This document shows, in pieces, positions 26,152 through 34,529 of a DNA stretch of 64,000 nucleotides. The stretch is from contig OZ244166.1 in NCBI GenBank assembly GCA_965216445.1, positions 2,418,001 to 2,482,000 of the forward strand. Direction: 5' to 3'. This DNA comes from MA-ANB-1 sp965216445 (GTDB lineage Bacteria > Actinomycetota > Acidimicrobiia > Spongiisociales > ZC4RG35). The notes under the pieces are model-generated. The model did no database searches, had not been told where the DNA came from, and saw nothing but the letters and a program-made list of their open reading frames with translations. Both the position numbers and the translations under genes were made by a program. Numbering within the stretch: the first letter of the stretch is position 1; every line of letters begins with the position of its first letter.

Positions 26152-26891
26152 ACATCGATACACAACTACGTGAGGCCGCTGACGCGGTGCGCGAAGCCCG
26201 GCGCGAATCAGATCTGGCCGTCGTCCCGCCCACCCGGCGATCTGTAGCTCGGGGCCCGCTGCTTGCAGGCGTCGCTGCTGTTGCGGCACTCGTCGTGATT
26301 GGGATCCCCGCCCTCATTCCCATCGGAGGCAACCAGCCCCTCACCCAACCAGCCGATGTGGGCGCCGATGCTCCAGCATCAACTGAACCCGACCCAGCAG
26401 AACCTGTCAGCGATGTCGGTGCAATCCCGAGACTCATGTTGAACTCCTCCGCATGGCAGCTCACAGGGGCGACTGAAGTCGTGAGCCCCGAGACGGGTGC
26501 CACGATCGCTAGAGAACTGGTCTACGAAAACGAGTCAGGAGCAATCTGGATCACCGTCCACAAATCGAGCTTCGACAAGTTGCCAGCTTGGGAGACTCTG
26601 GACGAGGCCCGATCATCTGAATCAATTCAGCTCGATGGCAGAGACGTGACCCTCCATGTCATCGACCACGAACAGCTCGATGGACCGGCGCTCGAAACTC
26701 ACGCGCTCCAATGGTCAGAAGATGAGTTCGGCATCATCGTCATCGGCTGGGGGCTCGACCGCGACTCGACCTTGGGACTGTACGACTCTGTCAATGAGGT
26801 CGACGAAGCGGCATGGGACGCAGGAGTCGCATCCACCGGAGGTGCCACGCCGACGACAATCGCCCCTCAGGAGCCGGAGGGTGACTCCTAA
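26148..26891 (+). CDS. Single-span membrane protein partnered with an ECF sigma factor
   Basis: A 247-residue protein with a short cytoplasmic region (DTQLREAADAVREARRESD), a hydrophobic segment (LLAGVAAVAALVVIGIPALI, about residues 42-61), a Pro/Ala/Glu-rich stretch and an extracytoplasmic domain. It overlaps the sigma gene by ATGA, the standard layout of sigma/anti-sigma pairs, but there is no recognisable zinc anti-sigma HxxxCxxC motif, so the inhibitory role is inferred only from position. The outer domain has no motif I can name. Confidence 0.75.
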   Translation: MNIDTQLREAADAVREARRESDLAVVPPTRRSVARGPLLAGVAAVAALVVIGIPALIPIGGNQPLTQPADVGADAPASTEPDPAEPVSDVGAIPRLMLNSSAWQLTGATEVVSPETGATIARELVYENESGAIWITVHKSSFDKLPAWETLDEARSSESIQLDGRDVTLHVIDHEQLDGPALETHALQWSEDEFGIIVIGWGLDRDSTLGLYDSVNEVDEAAWDAGVASTGGATPTTIAPQEPEGDS

Positions 26892-26937
26892 CTCAAGAAC
26901 AACGGCCCGCAACGGCCCGCTGCACCGTTGCTGGTCA

Positions 26938-27477
26938 CTAAGCCTGGTCCGCCTTCAGATGACAGTTCTTATACTTCTTCTCCGAGTCGCACCAGCACAG
27001 TTCGTTGCGGCCGAGTTTCTTCTTGGTCCTGACAGGTGTTTGCGGCCGGGAAGCCGCGGCTAGGACCTCCAGAGCAGCCTGGCGCGAGTCGAGACGTCGC
27101 TCTCGCTCGTTGAGGCGAGTCCGGGTCTGTTCGATCTGTCGCTCCCGAAAGTCATTGAACCGCTCTCGCTTGGCCACAGCTTCTTCACGCTCGACCAGGT
27201 CGGCTTCCCTCACCCCTACCTTCTTCTCGCGTGCCTTCACAGACTCGGTAAGTGTCTCGACCTCCTCCTCGATGACCGAGGCGAGCTCATGATCGACAAG
27301 TACGGCGAGACCACCACCGGCGGAGACACCGATCATGTCGCAATAACGCTTCCAGATCGCCCACTTCTCCCTTGAGATCGGGACGCGAGCAGTCAGGCCC
27401 TCATCCTGTTGCCTGAGTTCGACGCGGAGCCGGGCGTCGACCTTGGCCAGAATCCCGGGTGGCAGGCTCATCATCAC
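26938..27477 (-). CDS. Coiled-coil protein with C-terminal SEC-C zinc motif
   Basis: A 179-residue protein. The middle (about 70-140) is a charged coiled coil: VETLTESVKAREKKVGVREA and EKRERF-type heptads. The C-terminus has LCWCDSEKKYKNCHLK, a SEC-C motif that binds zinc as in SecA. The N-terminal region reads PISREKWAIWKRYCDMIGVS. Function unknown. A perfect palindrome at 27504-27517 lies 27 bases upstream and may control it. A remnant of a second SEC-C gene lies at 22438. Confidence 0.75.
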   Translation of the reverse strand: MMMSLPPGILAKVDARLRVELRQQDEGLTARVPISREKWAIWKRYCDMIGVSAGGGLAVLVDHELASVIEEEVETLTESVKAREKKVGVREADLVEREEAVAKRERFNDFRERQIEQTRTRLNERERRLDSRQAALEVLAAASRPQTPVRTKKKLGRNELCWCDSEKKYKNCHLKADQA

Positions 27478-27503
27478 TCCAGACGCCTTTAGTTAGCGTT
27501 ATT

Positions 27504-27517
27504 GTAAACATGTTTAC
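27504..27517. promoter_or_regulatory. Perfect 14-base palindrome upstream of the SEC-C gene
   Basis: GTAAACATGTTTAC is a perfect palindrome, 27 bases before the leftward SEC-C gene start. It has the size and symmetry of an operator for a homodimeric repressor. No repressor gene is directly tied to it. Confidence 0.5.
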
Positions 27518-27620
27518 CGCATCATGCCTAGATGCAACTGTGTACGATGCCAACGCCCTCACAACGCGAGGGAGTGACTGTCAAGCGAGTTGATCTAAGT
27601 GGGAGGCGGGCAGGGCCGAA

Positions 27621-28109
27621 TCACAAGACTGGAGCGTCGAGCTCTTTCTGGGTCACACGGACCTCGTCGTACAACTCCTTTGGGCTCTGGTTGCGTCTTT
27701 GCGCCGCTCGATTGAACAGCTCGTTTGGATCCTGTGGCTGCGGCGCACGGGGCCGCATCCAGAACACGCCTTCGCGGCCTGCTTCCATTCCTCGGACGGC
27801 CGACGGAAGGTCGAGGAGGAGTGCGCCGGTTGCGCGTATCGGGTCATGCCCCACCCCCTCGATGGCGAATACACCGATGTCCGTTGCGATCACCGCGGCG
27901 AGTTCTCGAGGGTTTTGCAGCATCTTGTAGTTGGTCGTCACGAAGCCCGGGAACCCCAACTGGAACAGAGCGATTACGAGTTCACGGTCATCTAGCTCCG
28001 GCAACCTCTCATCGATGTGCCTCAACGGAACCAGATTGACCTCGGTAATGAACTCTTGGAGGGAGCTGAGAATTGGCTCGGGGAAGTTGTGGTCGAGTGG
28101 GATGTCCAC
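27621..28109 (-). CDS. PIN-like (DUF5615-type) toxin-like protein
   Basis: A 162-residue protein starting at GTG 28109. It begins MDIPLDHNFPEPILSSLQEF, with an acidic residue after the first strand, and later has ELVIALFQLGFPGFVTTNYKML and VIATDIGVFAIEGVGHD, the order of conserved Asp and Thr-Asn positions typical of PIN-like/DUF5615 nucleases. It starts just before the stop of the upstream gene, which encodes a DUF433-containing protein; DUF433 and PIN-like proteins form toxin-antitoxin pairs. Ribonuclease activity is inferred. Confidence 0.75.
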   Translation of the reverse strand: MDIPLDHNFPEPILSSLQEFITEVNLVPLRHIDERLPELDDRELVIALFQLGFPGFVTTNYKMLQNPRELAAVIATDIGVFAIEGVGHDPIRATGALLLDLPSAVRGMEAGREGVFWMRPRAPQPQDPNELFNRAAQRRNQSPKELYDEVRVTQKELDAPVL

Positions 28110-28796
28110 TCAGGCCGCCGGCTGTAGCTGCTGCTCCAGATCGATCGCCTCGGAGATCGCCGCAGAATCGACGCCCGGATAGAACGACACGACCTTGTCG
28201 AGGTTCCCGAACCGGTGGTAGAGCGCCCAGACAGCTTGGGTAGTGATTCGCGATCGTTCAAGGTGCGGCTCCCCGGACACCTTGCCAGGCACGATACGGA
28301 GATGAGGACGAGGCTGTACCAGGTCGGGACCCCGTCCGCCATCCACCTCGAACGGCCCGAGTAGATCGAGGGTGTCCTCCAAGACGCCCTCTCGATAGGT
28401 CGTCTCAACCATCGGGCCAGTGTCCACATAGACCTTCCCGCTGCGATCCACACGTAGCGGGGTGTGAGGACCCTCGAAACCTGATGACCATATGTCCAAG
28501 CCAAGGTCGTCTAGTTCTGCGAGTGCCCGCCGGACGTCGTTCATGGGGCTAGCGGGCACAGGCTCTGACTCGATGGACTTGGGGTGGCGCAGCCAGTAGA
28601 CGATGCGAAGCCCGATCAGATCTGCATAGGACCACCGTTTGGGTTTGGCAGGTGACACCGATGGGACGAATACTCCAGTCCGGGCCCAGTAGTAGACGGT
28701 AGAAACCGGCACACCGGATAGGGCGGCGGCCCTAGGCGCCTCGTAGCAGCCTTCGAGCGCCGCCAAAACGCGATCTGAAGTCTTAGTATCAATCAT
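28110..28796 (-). CDS. DUF433 antitoxin with N-terminal MerR-like helix-turn-helix
   Basis: A 228-residue protein. Residues 10-60 form a MerR-like DNA-binding region (EAPRAAALSGVPVSTVYYWA, then RWSYADLIGLRIVYWL). Residues ~170-225 match DUF433: PGKVSGEPHLERSRITTQAV then LDKVVSFYPGVDSAAISEAI. It is larger than usual antitoxins of this family. The downstream PIN-like gene follows without a gap, so together they form a type II toxin-antitoxin operon; the HTH suggests autoregulation. Confidence 0.8.
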   Translation of the reverse strand: MIDTKTSDRVLAALEGCYEAPRAAALSGVPVSTVYYWARTGVFVPSVSPAKPKRWSYADLIGLRIVYWLRHPKSIESEPVPASPMNDVRRALAELDDLGLDIWSSGFEGPHTPLRVDRSGKVYVDTGPMVETTYREGVLEDTLDLLGPFEVDGGRGPDLVQPRPHLRIVPGKVSGEPHLERSRITTQAVWALYHRFGNLDKVVSFYPGVDSAAISEAIDLEQQLQPAA

Positions 28797-28950
28797 GGTC
28801 CCGCAGATGTCGGCTTGCGTGCTCCAAGGTACCAGCTAGCTCCGACAGCGGCCCTCATCTCTGCTAGCAATACCCTGACGCAAACACGAAGAGAAGTTCT
28901 GGCCGCGTCCCGAGTCTATAGACCTCCTTCGAGCCTTGATGCCGCGCAAA

Positions 28951-30111
28951 CTATTCAGCACGGAGAGCTGTCGCTGGGTCGATCTGGACAGTAGCTCGTA
29001 CCGCCGCCAGCGAGGAGAGCGTTGACACTAAAACTGCCAATAGCACGGCTCCGACTGCCAGTCGCGGGCCAACCGAGGATTGCACTTCGGTGGTCCGCAT
29101 CACAACCCCGGTCGCGACCAGCGCAAGACAGGCGCCCAAGCCAGCGCCGATAGCCGCCATGGAGGCTGCTTCAAGTAGGAACTGCCGAGCGATCGAATCG
29201 GGCGGGTGCCCCAAAGCCGCGCGAATCCCAATCTCCCTCCTTCGAATGATTACCGACGATCGGATGGAGATGCCAATCACGAGGGCTCCAAAGGCGAGGG
29301 TTAGGAAGCCCGCACCCAAACCCAATGCAAGGACCGACGCCCCCGCGACTTGCCGCCCTGCAAGAAGCCCACGTTGAACTACTACCGCCAAATCTGGCGA
29401 CCCACCGAGGTTGACCGCTACGGGAAGGAGCCTCGCCAACTGATCGACTCGGTCGGGCTCCACTTTCACCGCGAATCGGGTGAACCCCTTTTGAGACCCG
29501 AAGAATTCTGAGGCTGTCTCTGGTGTGGTCAGAATCGCGTTGTCTAGGTCCTGTAGCACTGACTTCATCCGGTAGATACCGGCGACGACGAATAGTTCAT
29601 CTTCCAAGAAAACGGTGCCACCAGCATCGACACCCAAAGCCTCCGCAAGCGCGGACCCGACGACCACGACGGGAAGGCTTCTGTCCTGTCCATCCAGGTA
29701 TCGACCTCCCACTAGTTCTGCTCCGAGAGTGTCGAAGACGTCGCCAGACACGGCGAGAGCTGGAGTCCTAAGAGTGGGAGGCAGCCCGGGGAGACGCGGG
29801 CTTACGCCAGGGATCTCGGGGAGGACAGCCAAACCTACGATGCTCTCCACACCCTCGATTTCGGCCATTGCTGCCAAGCGGTCAGGCGAGATTCGAGAAC
29901 TCGATTCCTCCTCGTCGGTCACACCGACGATGACATCCGCACCCAGGCGGAGAAACTCCTGATTCGCGGTTCCCTTGACGTAGTCCGTCAAGACGAGGGA
30001 CCCGAGGATCGCCGACACACCGATAAAGGGTATCGCGAGCATCGTGGCGGCATACTTTGTCCGACCCTTGGTTGCGCGCCATGACACCCATAGATCCTCA
30101 CGTCGGCTCAT
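28951..30111 (-). CDS. ABC transporter permease, FtsX/MacB type
   Basis: A 386-residue permease from ATG 30111 (MSRREDLWVSWRATKGRTKY), overlapping the ATPase stop by 14 bases. One hydrophobic segment near the N-terminus, a large extracytoplasmic domain with a MacB-like core (VVGSALAEALGVDAGGTVFL), and three C-terminal segments are visible, ending PATALRAE as FtsX-domain permeases often do. A full dimer would work with the ATPase at 30098 and the adaptor at 30778, a tripartite exporter layout. Confidence 0.88.
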   Translation of the reverse strand: MSRREDLWVSWRATKGRTKYAATMLAIPFIGVSAILGSLVLTDYVKGTANQEFLRLGADVIVGVTDEEESSSRISPDRLAAMAEIEGVESIVGLAVLPEIPGVSPRLPGLPPTLRTPALAVSGDVFDTLGAELVGGRYLDGQDRSLPVVVVGSALAEALGVDAGGTVFLEDELFVVAGIYRMKSVLQDLDNAILTTPETASEFFGSQKGFTRFAVKVEPDRVDQLARLLPVAVNLGGSPDLAVVVQRGLLAGRQVAGASVLALGLGAGFLTLAFGALVIGISIRSSVIIRRREIGIRAALGHPPDSIARQFLLEAASMAAIGAGLGACLALVATGVVMRTTEVQSSVGPRLAVGAVLLAVLVSTLSSLAAVRATVQIDPATALRAE

Positions 30112-30778
30112 TAGCACCAACCCGCCCATCAATGAGTTGTACGGTCCGGTCGGCAAGAGCTGCCACCTCGGGATCATGTGTCACGATGACGACGGCCACA
30201 CCCGTCCCACACAGGGACTTGAGTTGGTCCACAACATGGGAACCGGTTTGACGATCAAGGTTCCCCGTCGGCTCGTCGGCGAGTATGATGGAAGGGTCGC
30301 CTGCCAGGGATCTGGCGATCCCCACCCGTTGAGCCTCGCCGCTAGATAGCTGGCCCGGAAGGTGGTTCCGCCGCGCTGCGAGGCCAACGCTCTCGAGGGA
30401 GTCAGAAGCCACGGACTCACGCTGACCCGCTGACAGTCCACGATACAGCAATGCCATCTCGACATTCTGCAATGCAGTCAGATGTTCAAAAAGCCCTGCG
30501 TTTTGGAACACAAACCCAATACGCTCCCGCCGCACCTGGTACCGGTCCCGACTTGACAGACAGGTAACGTCGGTGTCCGCTATGAGCACCTTTCCAGCGG
30601 ACGGACTGAGTAAGGCTCCAGCAATAAAGAGCAGCGTCGTCTTACCTGATCCCGAAGGACCGGTCATCGCAAGGAACTCGCCAGCGCCAACTTCAAAGTC
30701 AATCCCTGCGAGGACTCTCACCGGGTTAGGTCCCCCGTACTCATACGTGACCCCGGTTAATCGAAGAGCAGGATCCAT
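30098..30778 (-). CDS. ABC transporter ATP-binding protein, LolD/MacB type
   Basis: A 226-residue ATPase. Walker A GPSGSGKTTLL, Q-loop FVFQNAGLFEHLTALQNVEM, ABC signature LSSGEAQRVGIARSL, Walker B IILADEPTGNLD and the H-loop VIVTHDPEV are all present. Its ATG overlaps the stop of the adaptor gene and its stop overlaps the permease start, so the three are translated together. It powers export rather than uptake, judged by the LolD/MacB-like family. Confidence 0.94.
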   Translation of the reverse strand: MDPALRLTGVTYEYGGPNPVRVLAGIDFEVGAGEFLAMTGPSGSGKTTLLFIAGALLSPSAGKVLIADTDVTCLSSRDRYQVRRERIGFVFQNAGLFEHLTALQNVEMALLYRGLSAGQRESVASDSLESVGLAARRNHLPGQLSSGEAQRVGIARSLAGDPSIILADEPTGNLDRQTGSHVVDQLKSLCGTGVAVVIVTHDPEVAALADRTVQLIDGRVGANEPT

Positions 30779-31917
30779 TACTCCTCGCCGACAACTACGA
30801 GGTCCCCGGGAGTGACCCCAGAACGAATCTCTACCCAGGGGGAATCGACCAATCCGAGTTCGACGGTTCTGAGCTGGATGGCGCCCGACTCGGTCCGAAC
30901 GCGGACAGCGGAACCCCCGGTCGCATCCGTTACCACAGCCAAGAGAGGGACTGCCGGCACATCGTCCTTGGCTTGCAAGACAACGGTAACTCGAAGATTC
31001 TCCCCTCGTCTTAACCCCGACGAAACAGCTGGTCGAATGACGACAGGATTGACTAAGGACGGCTCGCCGTCGAGGGTCGATGTGTCCTCGACGGCTGCAC
31101 CGATCTCGACTATCTCGCCTGCCAATTCCTGGCCGTCGGAGAGCAGGATGGTCGCTGGATCCCCCACCGACAATGCCGAGGCGTCGCCCGGTGGGATGGA
31201 GGCGACGACCTGTAGGCTTTCGGAACCCACGACGTAGATGATGGAACCAGCATTCACGGTCACACCCACTTGTGCTGAGACTTCAAATACGACTCCGTCA
31301 GTGGGCACGGGGACCAAATCTTGCGGCATAAGGACGCCATCGGCTGGTGAGTAGCCTCGCAGTTCTTGCCATCCGGTCAGGGCCTCCTTGGTGGCTTCGC
31401 CGAAGCTGCCATCGGCCTCGTCCAGGAGGCCCTCGGAATGGAGTATCTCTTGTAGTCGACGGACGTCGGGGCCCTTGTCTCCGATCCGAAGCGGCCTCCA
31501 GAACGGGGCTTCAAGATTCGCAGCGATGACGGGACGATCGTTGATGGTCCCGAGGACCATTCCCGGACTGATGCGCTCGCCGGGCTCGACTGACAGCGCG
31601 GTCACGGTTCCCCCGTCGCTGACCCGCACGTCCACCGTCCATTCGGCGGTGACTGCACCACGCGTCACATAGTCATCCACCAGCCTTCTCAACTGGACCT
31701 CTTCGAAGGCATAAACCGGGTCGGCAACGGCACTGGTACCCGCGTCTAGGCGGCCGGCTAGGGGGAGCAGCAGCCATATAGTGGCACCCACCGCTAGAAC
31801 GGCCGCGAGAACCCACAGAATGCGCCTCAAACGACACTCTGCCTTGGCGAGGGTGCTGTCAAGACTGGGGTGCACCCTCGATCGGGATGCCAGCCTCTTT
31901 AGCACAGGCTTCGACAT
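30778..31917 (-). CDS. Membrane-fusion adaptor protein with peptidoglycan-binding domain
   Basis: A 379-residue adaptor of the HlyD/RND-adaptor type. A membrane anchor lies near residues 33-55 (RILWVLAAVLAVGATIWLLL). A peptidoglycan-binding type 1 domain follows in the lipoyl hairpin region (GDKGPDVRRLQEILHSEGLL with FGEATKEALTGWQ), then a beta-barrel and membrane-proximal domain ending LVDSPWVEIRSGVTPGDLVV. The start is uncertain: ATG 31917 overlaps the lipoprotein gene by 59 bases; GTG 31875 would overlap by 17. It works with the ATPase and permease encoded next. Confidence 0.85.
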   Translation of the reverse strand: MSKPVLKRLASRSRVHPSLDSTLAKAECRLRRILWVLAAVLAVGATIWLLLPLAGRLDAGTSAVADPVYAFEEVQLRRLVDDYVTRGAVTAEWTVDVRVSDGGTVTALSVEPGERISPGMVLGTINDRPVIAANLEAPFWRPLRIGDKGPDVRRLQEILHSEGLLDEADGSFGEATKEALTGWQELRGYSPADGVLMPQDLVPVPTDGVVFEVSAQVGVTVNAGSIIYVVGSESLQVVASIPPGDASALSVGDPATILLSDGQELAGEIVEIGAAVEDTSTLDGEPSLVNPVVIRPAVSSGLRRGENLRVTVVLQAKDDVPAVPLLAVVTDATGGSAVRVRTESGAIQLRTVELGLVDSPWVEIRSGVTPGDLVVVGEE

Positions 31918-32395
31918 CGCGGTTGAGTGCTTGCTGTTCAGAGGCGTCGCCTGGTGGCGGTGGCAAGTTGGGGATCAAGTAGCCCCAGAGTGGGTGAGTC
32001 TCCAACTCCGGTACCGTCCAACCCCGCTCCTCCAGGCAGGCTTTCATGGTTAGAGCCAGACGGTTTGCCGCTTCGACCTCCTCGGGGTCGTCGCCATCGA
32101 TTTCAGCTAGGCCGGTGTCCTCGAGGCACCGAAAATAGGCTGCCTGGAGGAGCGGGTCCGCCCACTCAGAATCCTCGGGGATTCGGCCCTCTGGCATTGG
32201 CCCAATATCGTCTACAGGTCGGCCAGCCAGTTCCATACATCGTCTGACCAGATCGTCCTGGACCGCGGGATCTCCGGGCCCCGTATCACCTGGCGGAACA
32301 CCGCTCCCAGCTTGGCAGCCAGCGAGCACCGTGAGGGCAAGTACCAAGAAGCCAGACAGACGATGCGACCGACGTGCTATCCCGGCTCGTTGCAA
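31859..32395 (-). CDS. Lipoprotein in exporter cassette
   Basis: A small lipoprotein of about 178 residues. The likely start is TTG at 32395, giving LQRAGIARRSHRLSGFLVLALTVLAGC: a basic N-region, hydrophobic core and lipobox LAGC. No stronger start is present. The mature part has four Cys (for example VRRCMELAGRP and YFRCLEDTGLAEIDG) and an acidic, Pro-rich character with no known domain. It lies between the secreted peptide gene and the adaptor, overlapping both, and so belongs to the same operon. Confidence 0.7.
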   Translation of the reverse strand: MQRAGIARRSHRLSGFLVLALTVLAGCQAGSGVPPGDTGPGDPAVQDDLVRRCMELAGRPVDDIGPMPEGRIPEDSEWADPLLQAAYFRCLEDTGLAEIDGDDPEEVEAANRLALTMKACLEERGWTVPELETHPLWGYLIPNLPPPPGDASEQQALNRDVEACAKEAGIPIEGAPQS

Positions 32396-32619
32396 TTGTC
32401 GTTCTGGGAGTAGGCGTGGGATCCGTTGTACCAGTACACAAAGTGATTCGGATAGGTCCCGTTGTGACCGTTGTAATCCCAGTAGTCGTAGTGACCTGCG
32501 TGATACGCGTAATGGTCGCCATGTGGCAACGAGCACCCATGCCCGAATGCTGGAGCAACATTGAATGACAAGACGACGACTGCCGTGAGAAAAAGGCTCA
32601 GAACTCGTTTCCTGAACAC
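32377..32619 (-). CDS. Small His/Tyr-rich secreted peptide
   Basis: An 80-residue protein with a GTG start and a strong ribosome site (AAGGAGG five to six bases upstream). Residues 1-26 form a signal peptide (LSLFLTAVVVLSFNVAPAFG). The mature 54 residues hold eight His, nine Tyr and two Cys, for example HGDHYAYHAGHYDYWDYNGH. I do not recognise the family. Its place before a lipoprotein, adaptor, ATPase and permease is like bacteriocin/peptide export clusters; the composition also allows metal binding. Confidence 0.72.
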   Translation of the reverse strand: MFRKRVLSLFLTAVVVLSFNVAPAFGHGCSLPHGDHYAYHAGHYDYWDYNGHNGTYPNHFVYWYNGSHAYSQNDNCNEPG

Positions 32620-32690
32620 AAACCCTCCTTTGGGTGTTCACCCCCTTATTGGTCGCTGGGCCAAATCAGGTTCACGCAACGCAGAGTCTT

Positions 32691-33650
32691 CTAGCCAGCC
32701 ACACCTACATCCTCGACCAATACCGGCAATGAGTAGACCAGGACCACCTGCGGTGAGCCACCGGGCCTACCAGCCGACTCGGCTTCTTCGCCACCCGAAA
32801 CGGACTCCGACGAGATCTGGCCCTCTGCCGAAAGCACAAATCGATGCAACGAGCCATCGGCGAGTACATGCTCGAACTCGACGGAGCCGTCTTGCATGGT
32901 TTCTATCAGGCGCACGTTGTGGGCCTCCAGGCTGACAATAGCTGCGCTGCGGAGGTCGCCCATGACACCGACATCACGAATCAACTGAAGTATCAAGATG
33001 ACGGGATCAATGCCTTCCCGTTGTGCGGTCATTTCAATCGCGGAGCCCAAACCATCTGCCAATGGCACATCGCCAACTGGTATCTCAAGCCCATCGAGCA
33101 CCGACTTCGTTTCCACCAGTCCTAGAACGCCACCGAGCATCTCCACCCCTATCAGAGACAGCGTCGGCTGATAAGTTTCCATCGACGGTTGCGGCATCTG
33201 CTGCACAACGCGTTGGAAGACCTTTCCTGACGCGTCAGTCCATATTTCGCGTTCCTCAAGAAGGTTACCGTCAGATAGATCACCAGGTGTCGCCCGACTC
33301 GCTGGGTCTGCAGCAAAGACTCCGACGGTTCGGTACAGGACCAGCTCGCCACCCTCCCCGGGGATGTCGGCCGCCAGTCGCCCAAGCGCTTCGGAAACGC
33401 CATCGTTTCCCCTATCAAGGGATAGGAAGGCGGCGACGCCGATGAGCGCGGAGAGTGCCCCAAACCCAACAATTGCCACCAACCGCCTAGGGCGATAGCC
33501 GCGACGTCTCTGAATCCCCTCGATCTCTTCAGCGGACATTGCCCGGCGCAGCGAAGCTCGGACAGCCTCCTTCTCCAAGTTGGTCGGCTCGGTATCGTCC
33601 GCCAGAAATCGGATCGTTTCCTCAACTGTTGGATCGTCTCGATCGTTCAC
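32691..33650 (-). CDS. Membrane protein partnered with ECF sigma factor (CU044_5270-like)
   Basis: A 319-residue protein starting at GTG 33650, overlapping the sigma factor stop. The cytoplasmic N-terminus (about 58 residues) has an RASLRRAMSAEEIEGIQ region, then a hydrophobic segment (LVAIVGFGALSALIGVAAFL) and an external domain of about 240 residues. This layout resembles actinobacterial proteins of the CU044_5270 group that accompany ECF sigma factors. It may act as the anti-sigma or sensor; no zinc motif is seen. Confidence 0.75.
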   Translation of the reverse strand: MNDRDDPTVEETIRFLADDTEPTNLEKEAVRASLRRAMSAEEIEGIQRRRGYRPRRLVAIVGFGALSALIGVAAFLSLDRGNDGVSEALGRLAADIPGEGGELVLYRTVGVFAADPASRATPGDLSDGNLLEEREIWTDASGKVFQRVVQQMPQPSMETYQPTLSLIGVEMLGGVLGLVETKSVLDGLEIPVGDVPLADGLGSAIEMTAQREGIDPVILILQLIRDVGVMGDLRSAAIVSLEAHNVRLIETMQDGSVEFEHVLADGSLHRFVLSAEGQISSESVSGGEEAESAGRPGGSPQVVLVYSLPVLVEDVGVAG

Positions 33651-34225
33651 GTCGGCCGCCTCTGGGAAGCAGAACCCGATCTGCTCCTCGCATCCAACTC
33701 GGGCCTTAAGATGCGGCGAGCCCTGAAAAGCCTTGATCGCACTGTCCCTACGGGTATCTCCAGAGCGTCGGAGATCTCTTCGTATGAGAGGTCAGAGAGA
33801 GCGTAGAGCAGTAGAACCTCCAGATCCGCGTTGGACAGCAGTTCGAGAGAACCCTTGATACTGCCGCGGAGCTGCTCAGCGTCCAAGCGAGACACGACAT
33901 CTTCAAGAGGATCGTGAGGCGGGTCTGCGATCAGCGGAAGTGGGCGATTCGTGCGGCTACGAGTGGTCAGAAACTCCCTGACGACGTTGTTTGCAATTCC
34001 GAACAACCAGGGCCGGGCTGACTCACGTCCCAAATCGAAGGATCTGCGCTTGCCAAAGGCTCTGAGGAAGACCTCACAAACAACGTCCTGAGCAAAGTCG
34101 CCGCCGATCCTGCGACGAGCGTACTTGTAGATGGGGTAGAAATATCGCTCGAACAGCTCCTCAAAGGCGACCGGTTCAGTCAGAGAACGCCGAATAACAC
34201 CGGAGTCGCTCTCAGTGGTTCTCAC
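33647..34225 (-). CDS. ECF RNA polymerase sigma factor
   Basis: A 192-residue ECF sigma factor. Region 2 is AFEELFERYFYPIYKYARRR with DVVCEVFLRAFGKR, and region 4 has ADLEVLLLYALSDLSYEEIS followed by PVGTVRSRLFRARRIL. It heads the leftward run: sigma, membrane partner, secreted peptide, lipoprotein, adaptor, ATPase, permease. It could therefore control the exporter genes. No autoregulated promoter is evident in the 73 bases upstream. Confidence 0.92.
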   Translation of the reverse strand: MRTTESDSGVIRRSLTEPVAFEELFERYFYPIYKYARRRIGGDFAQDVVCEVFLRAFGKRRSFDLGRESARPWLFGIANNVVREFLTTRSRTNRPLPLIADPPHDPLEDVVSRLDAEQLRGSIKGSLELLSNADLEVLLLYALSDLSYEEISDALEIPVGTVRSRLFRARRILRPELDARSRSGSASQRRPT

Positions 34226-34298
34226 TCGGAAAGTCTACCAAGCGAGAGTGAACAGATTTAGGGGGCCATAGACATGCCCCGCGCCCGAGTTGACTCTC

Positions 34299-34529
34299 CT
34301 ACTCCTGAGCGGGCTCGAACCTATTACTGATGAGCCAGTCGAAGACTTCGTGGCGGAGGAACGTGAACTTCCGACCACCCGGCTTGCGGTGAGCGGGGAG
34401 TAACCCCCCTCGGACCCATGCTCGGATGATCTGTTCGTTAGTGTGAAGTAGGTCGGCGAGCATCTTGGTGTCGAGCACCGCCGGCACTTCCGGATACCAG
34501 CGGTCGTAGTCGATCGAGCCGCCGGTCAC
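34299..34529 (-). CDS. Excisionase-like helix-turn-helix protein (second)
   Basis: A 76-residue protein: YPEVPAVLDTKMLADLLHTN for the helix-turn-helix entry, then IIRAWVRGGLLPAHRKPGGR and KFTFLRHEVFDWLISN as the wing. It belongs to the Xis/MerR-like group. Its start overlaps the stop of the next HTH gene by 4 bases (ATGA). A frameshifted copy lies at 25307. It may be a leftover directionality factor of an earlier element, as no integrase accompanies it at this end. Confidence 0.82.
   Translation of the reverse strand: MTGGSIDYDRWYPEVPAVLDTKMLADLLHTNEQIIRAWVRGGLLPAHRKPGGRKFTFLRHEVFDWLISNRFEPAQE

Noticed and set aside
26901..26920. Tandem AACGGCCCGC duplication after the sigma partner gene
   Set aside because: A two-copy decamer in a short intergenic gap; it could be simple slippage and does not form a strong terminator.
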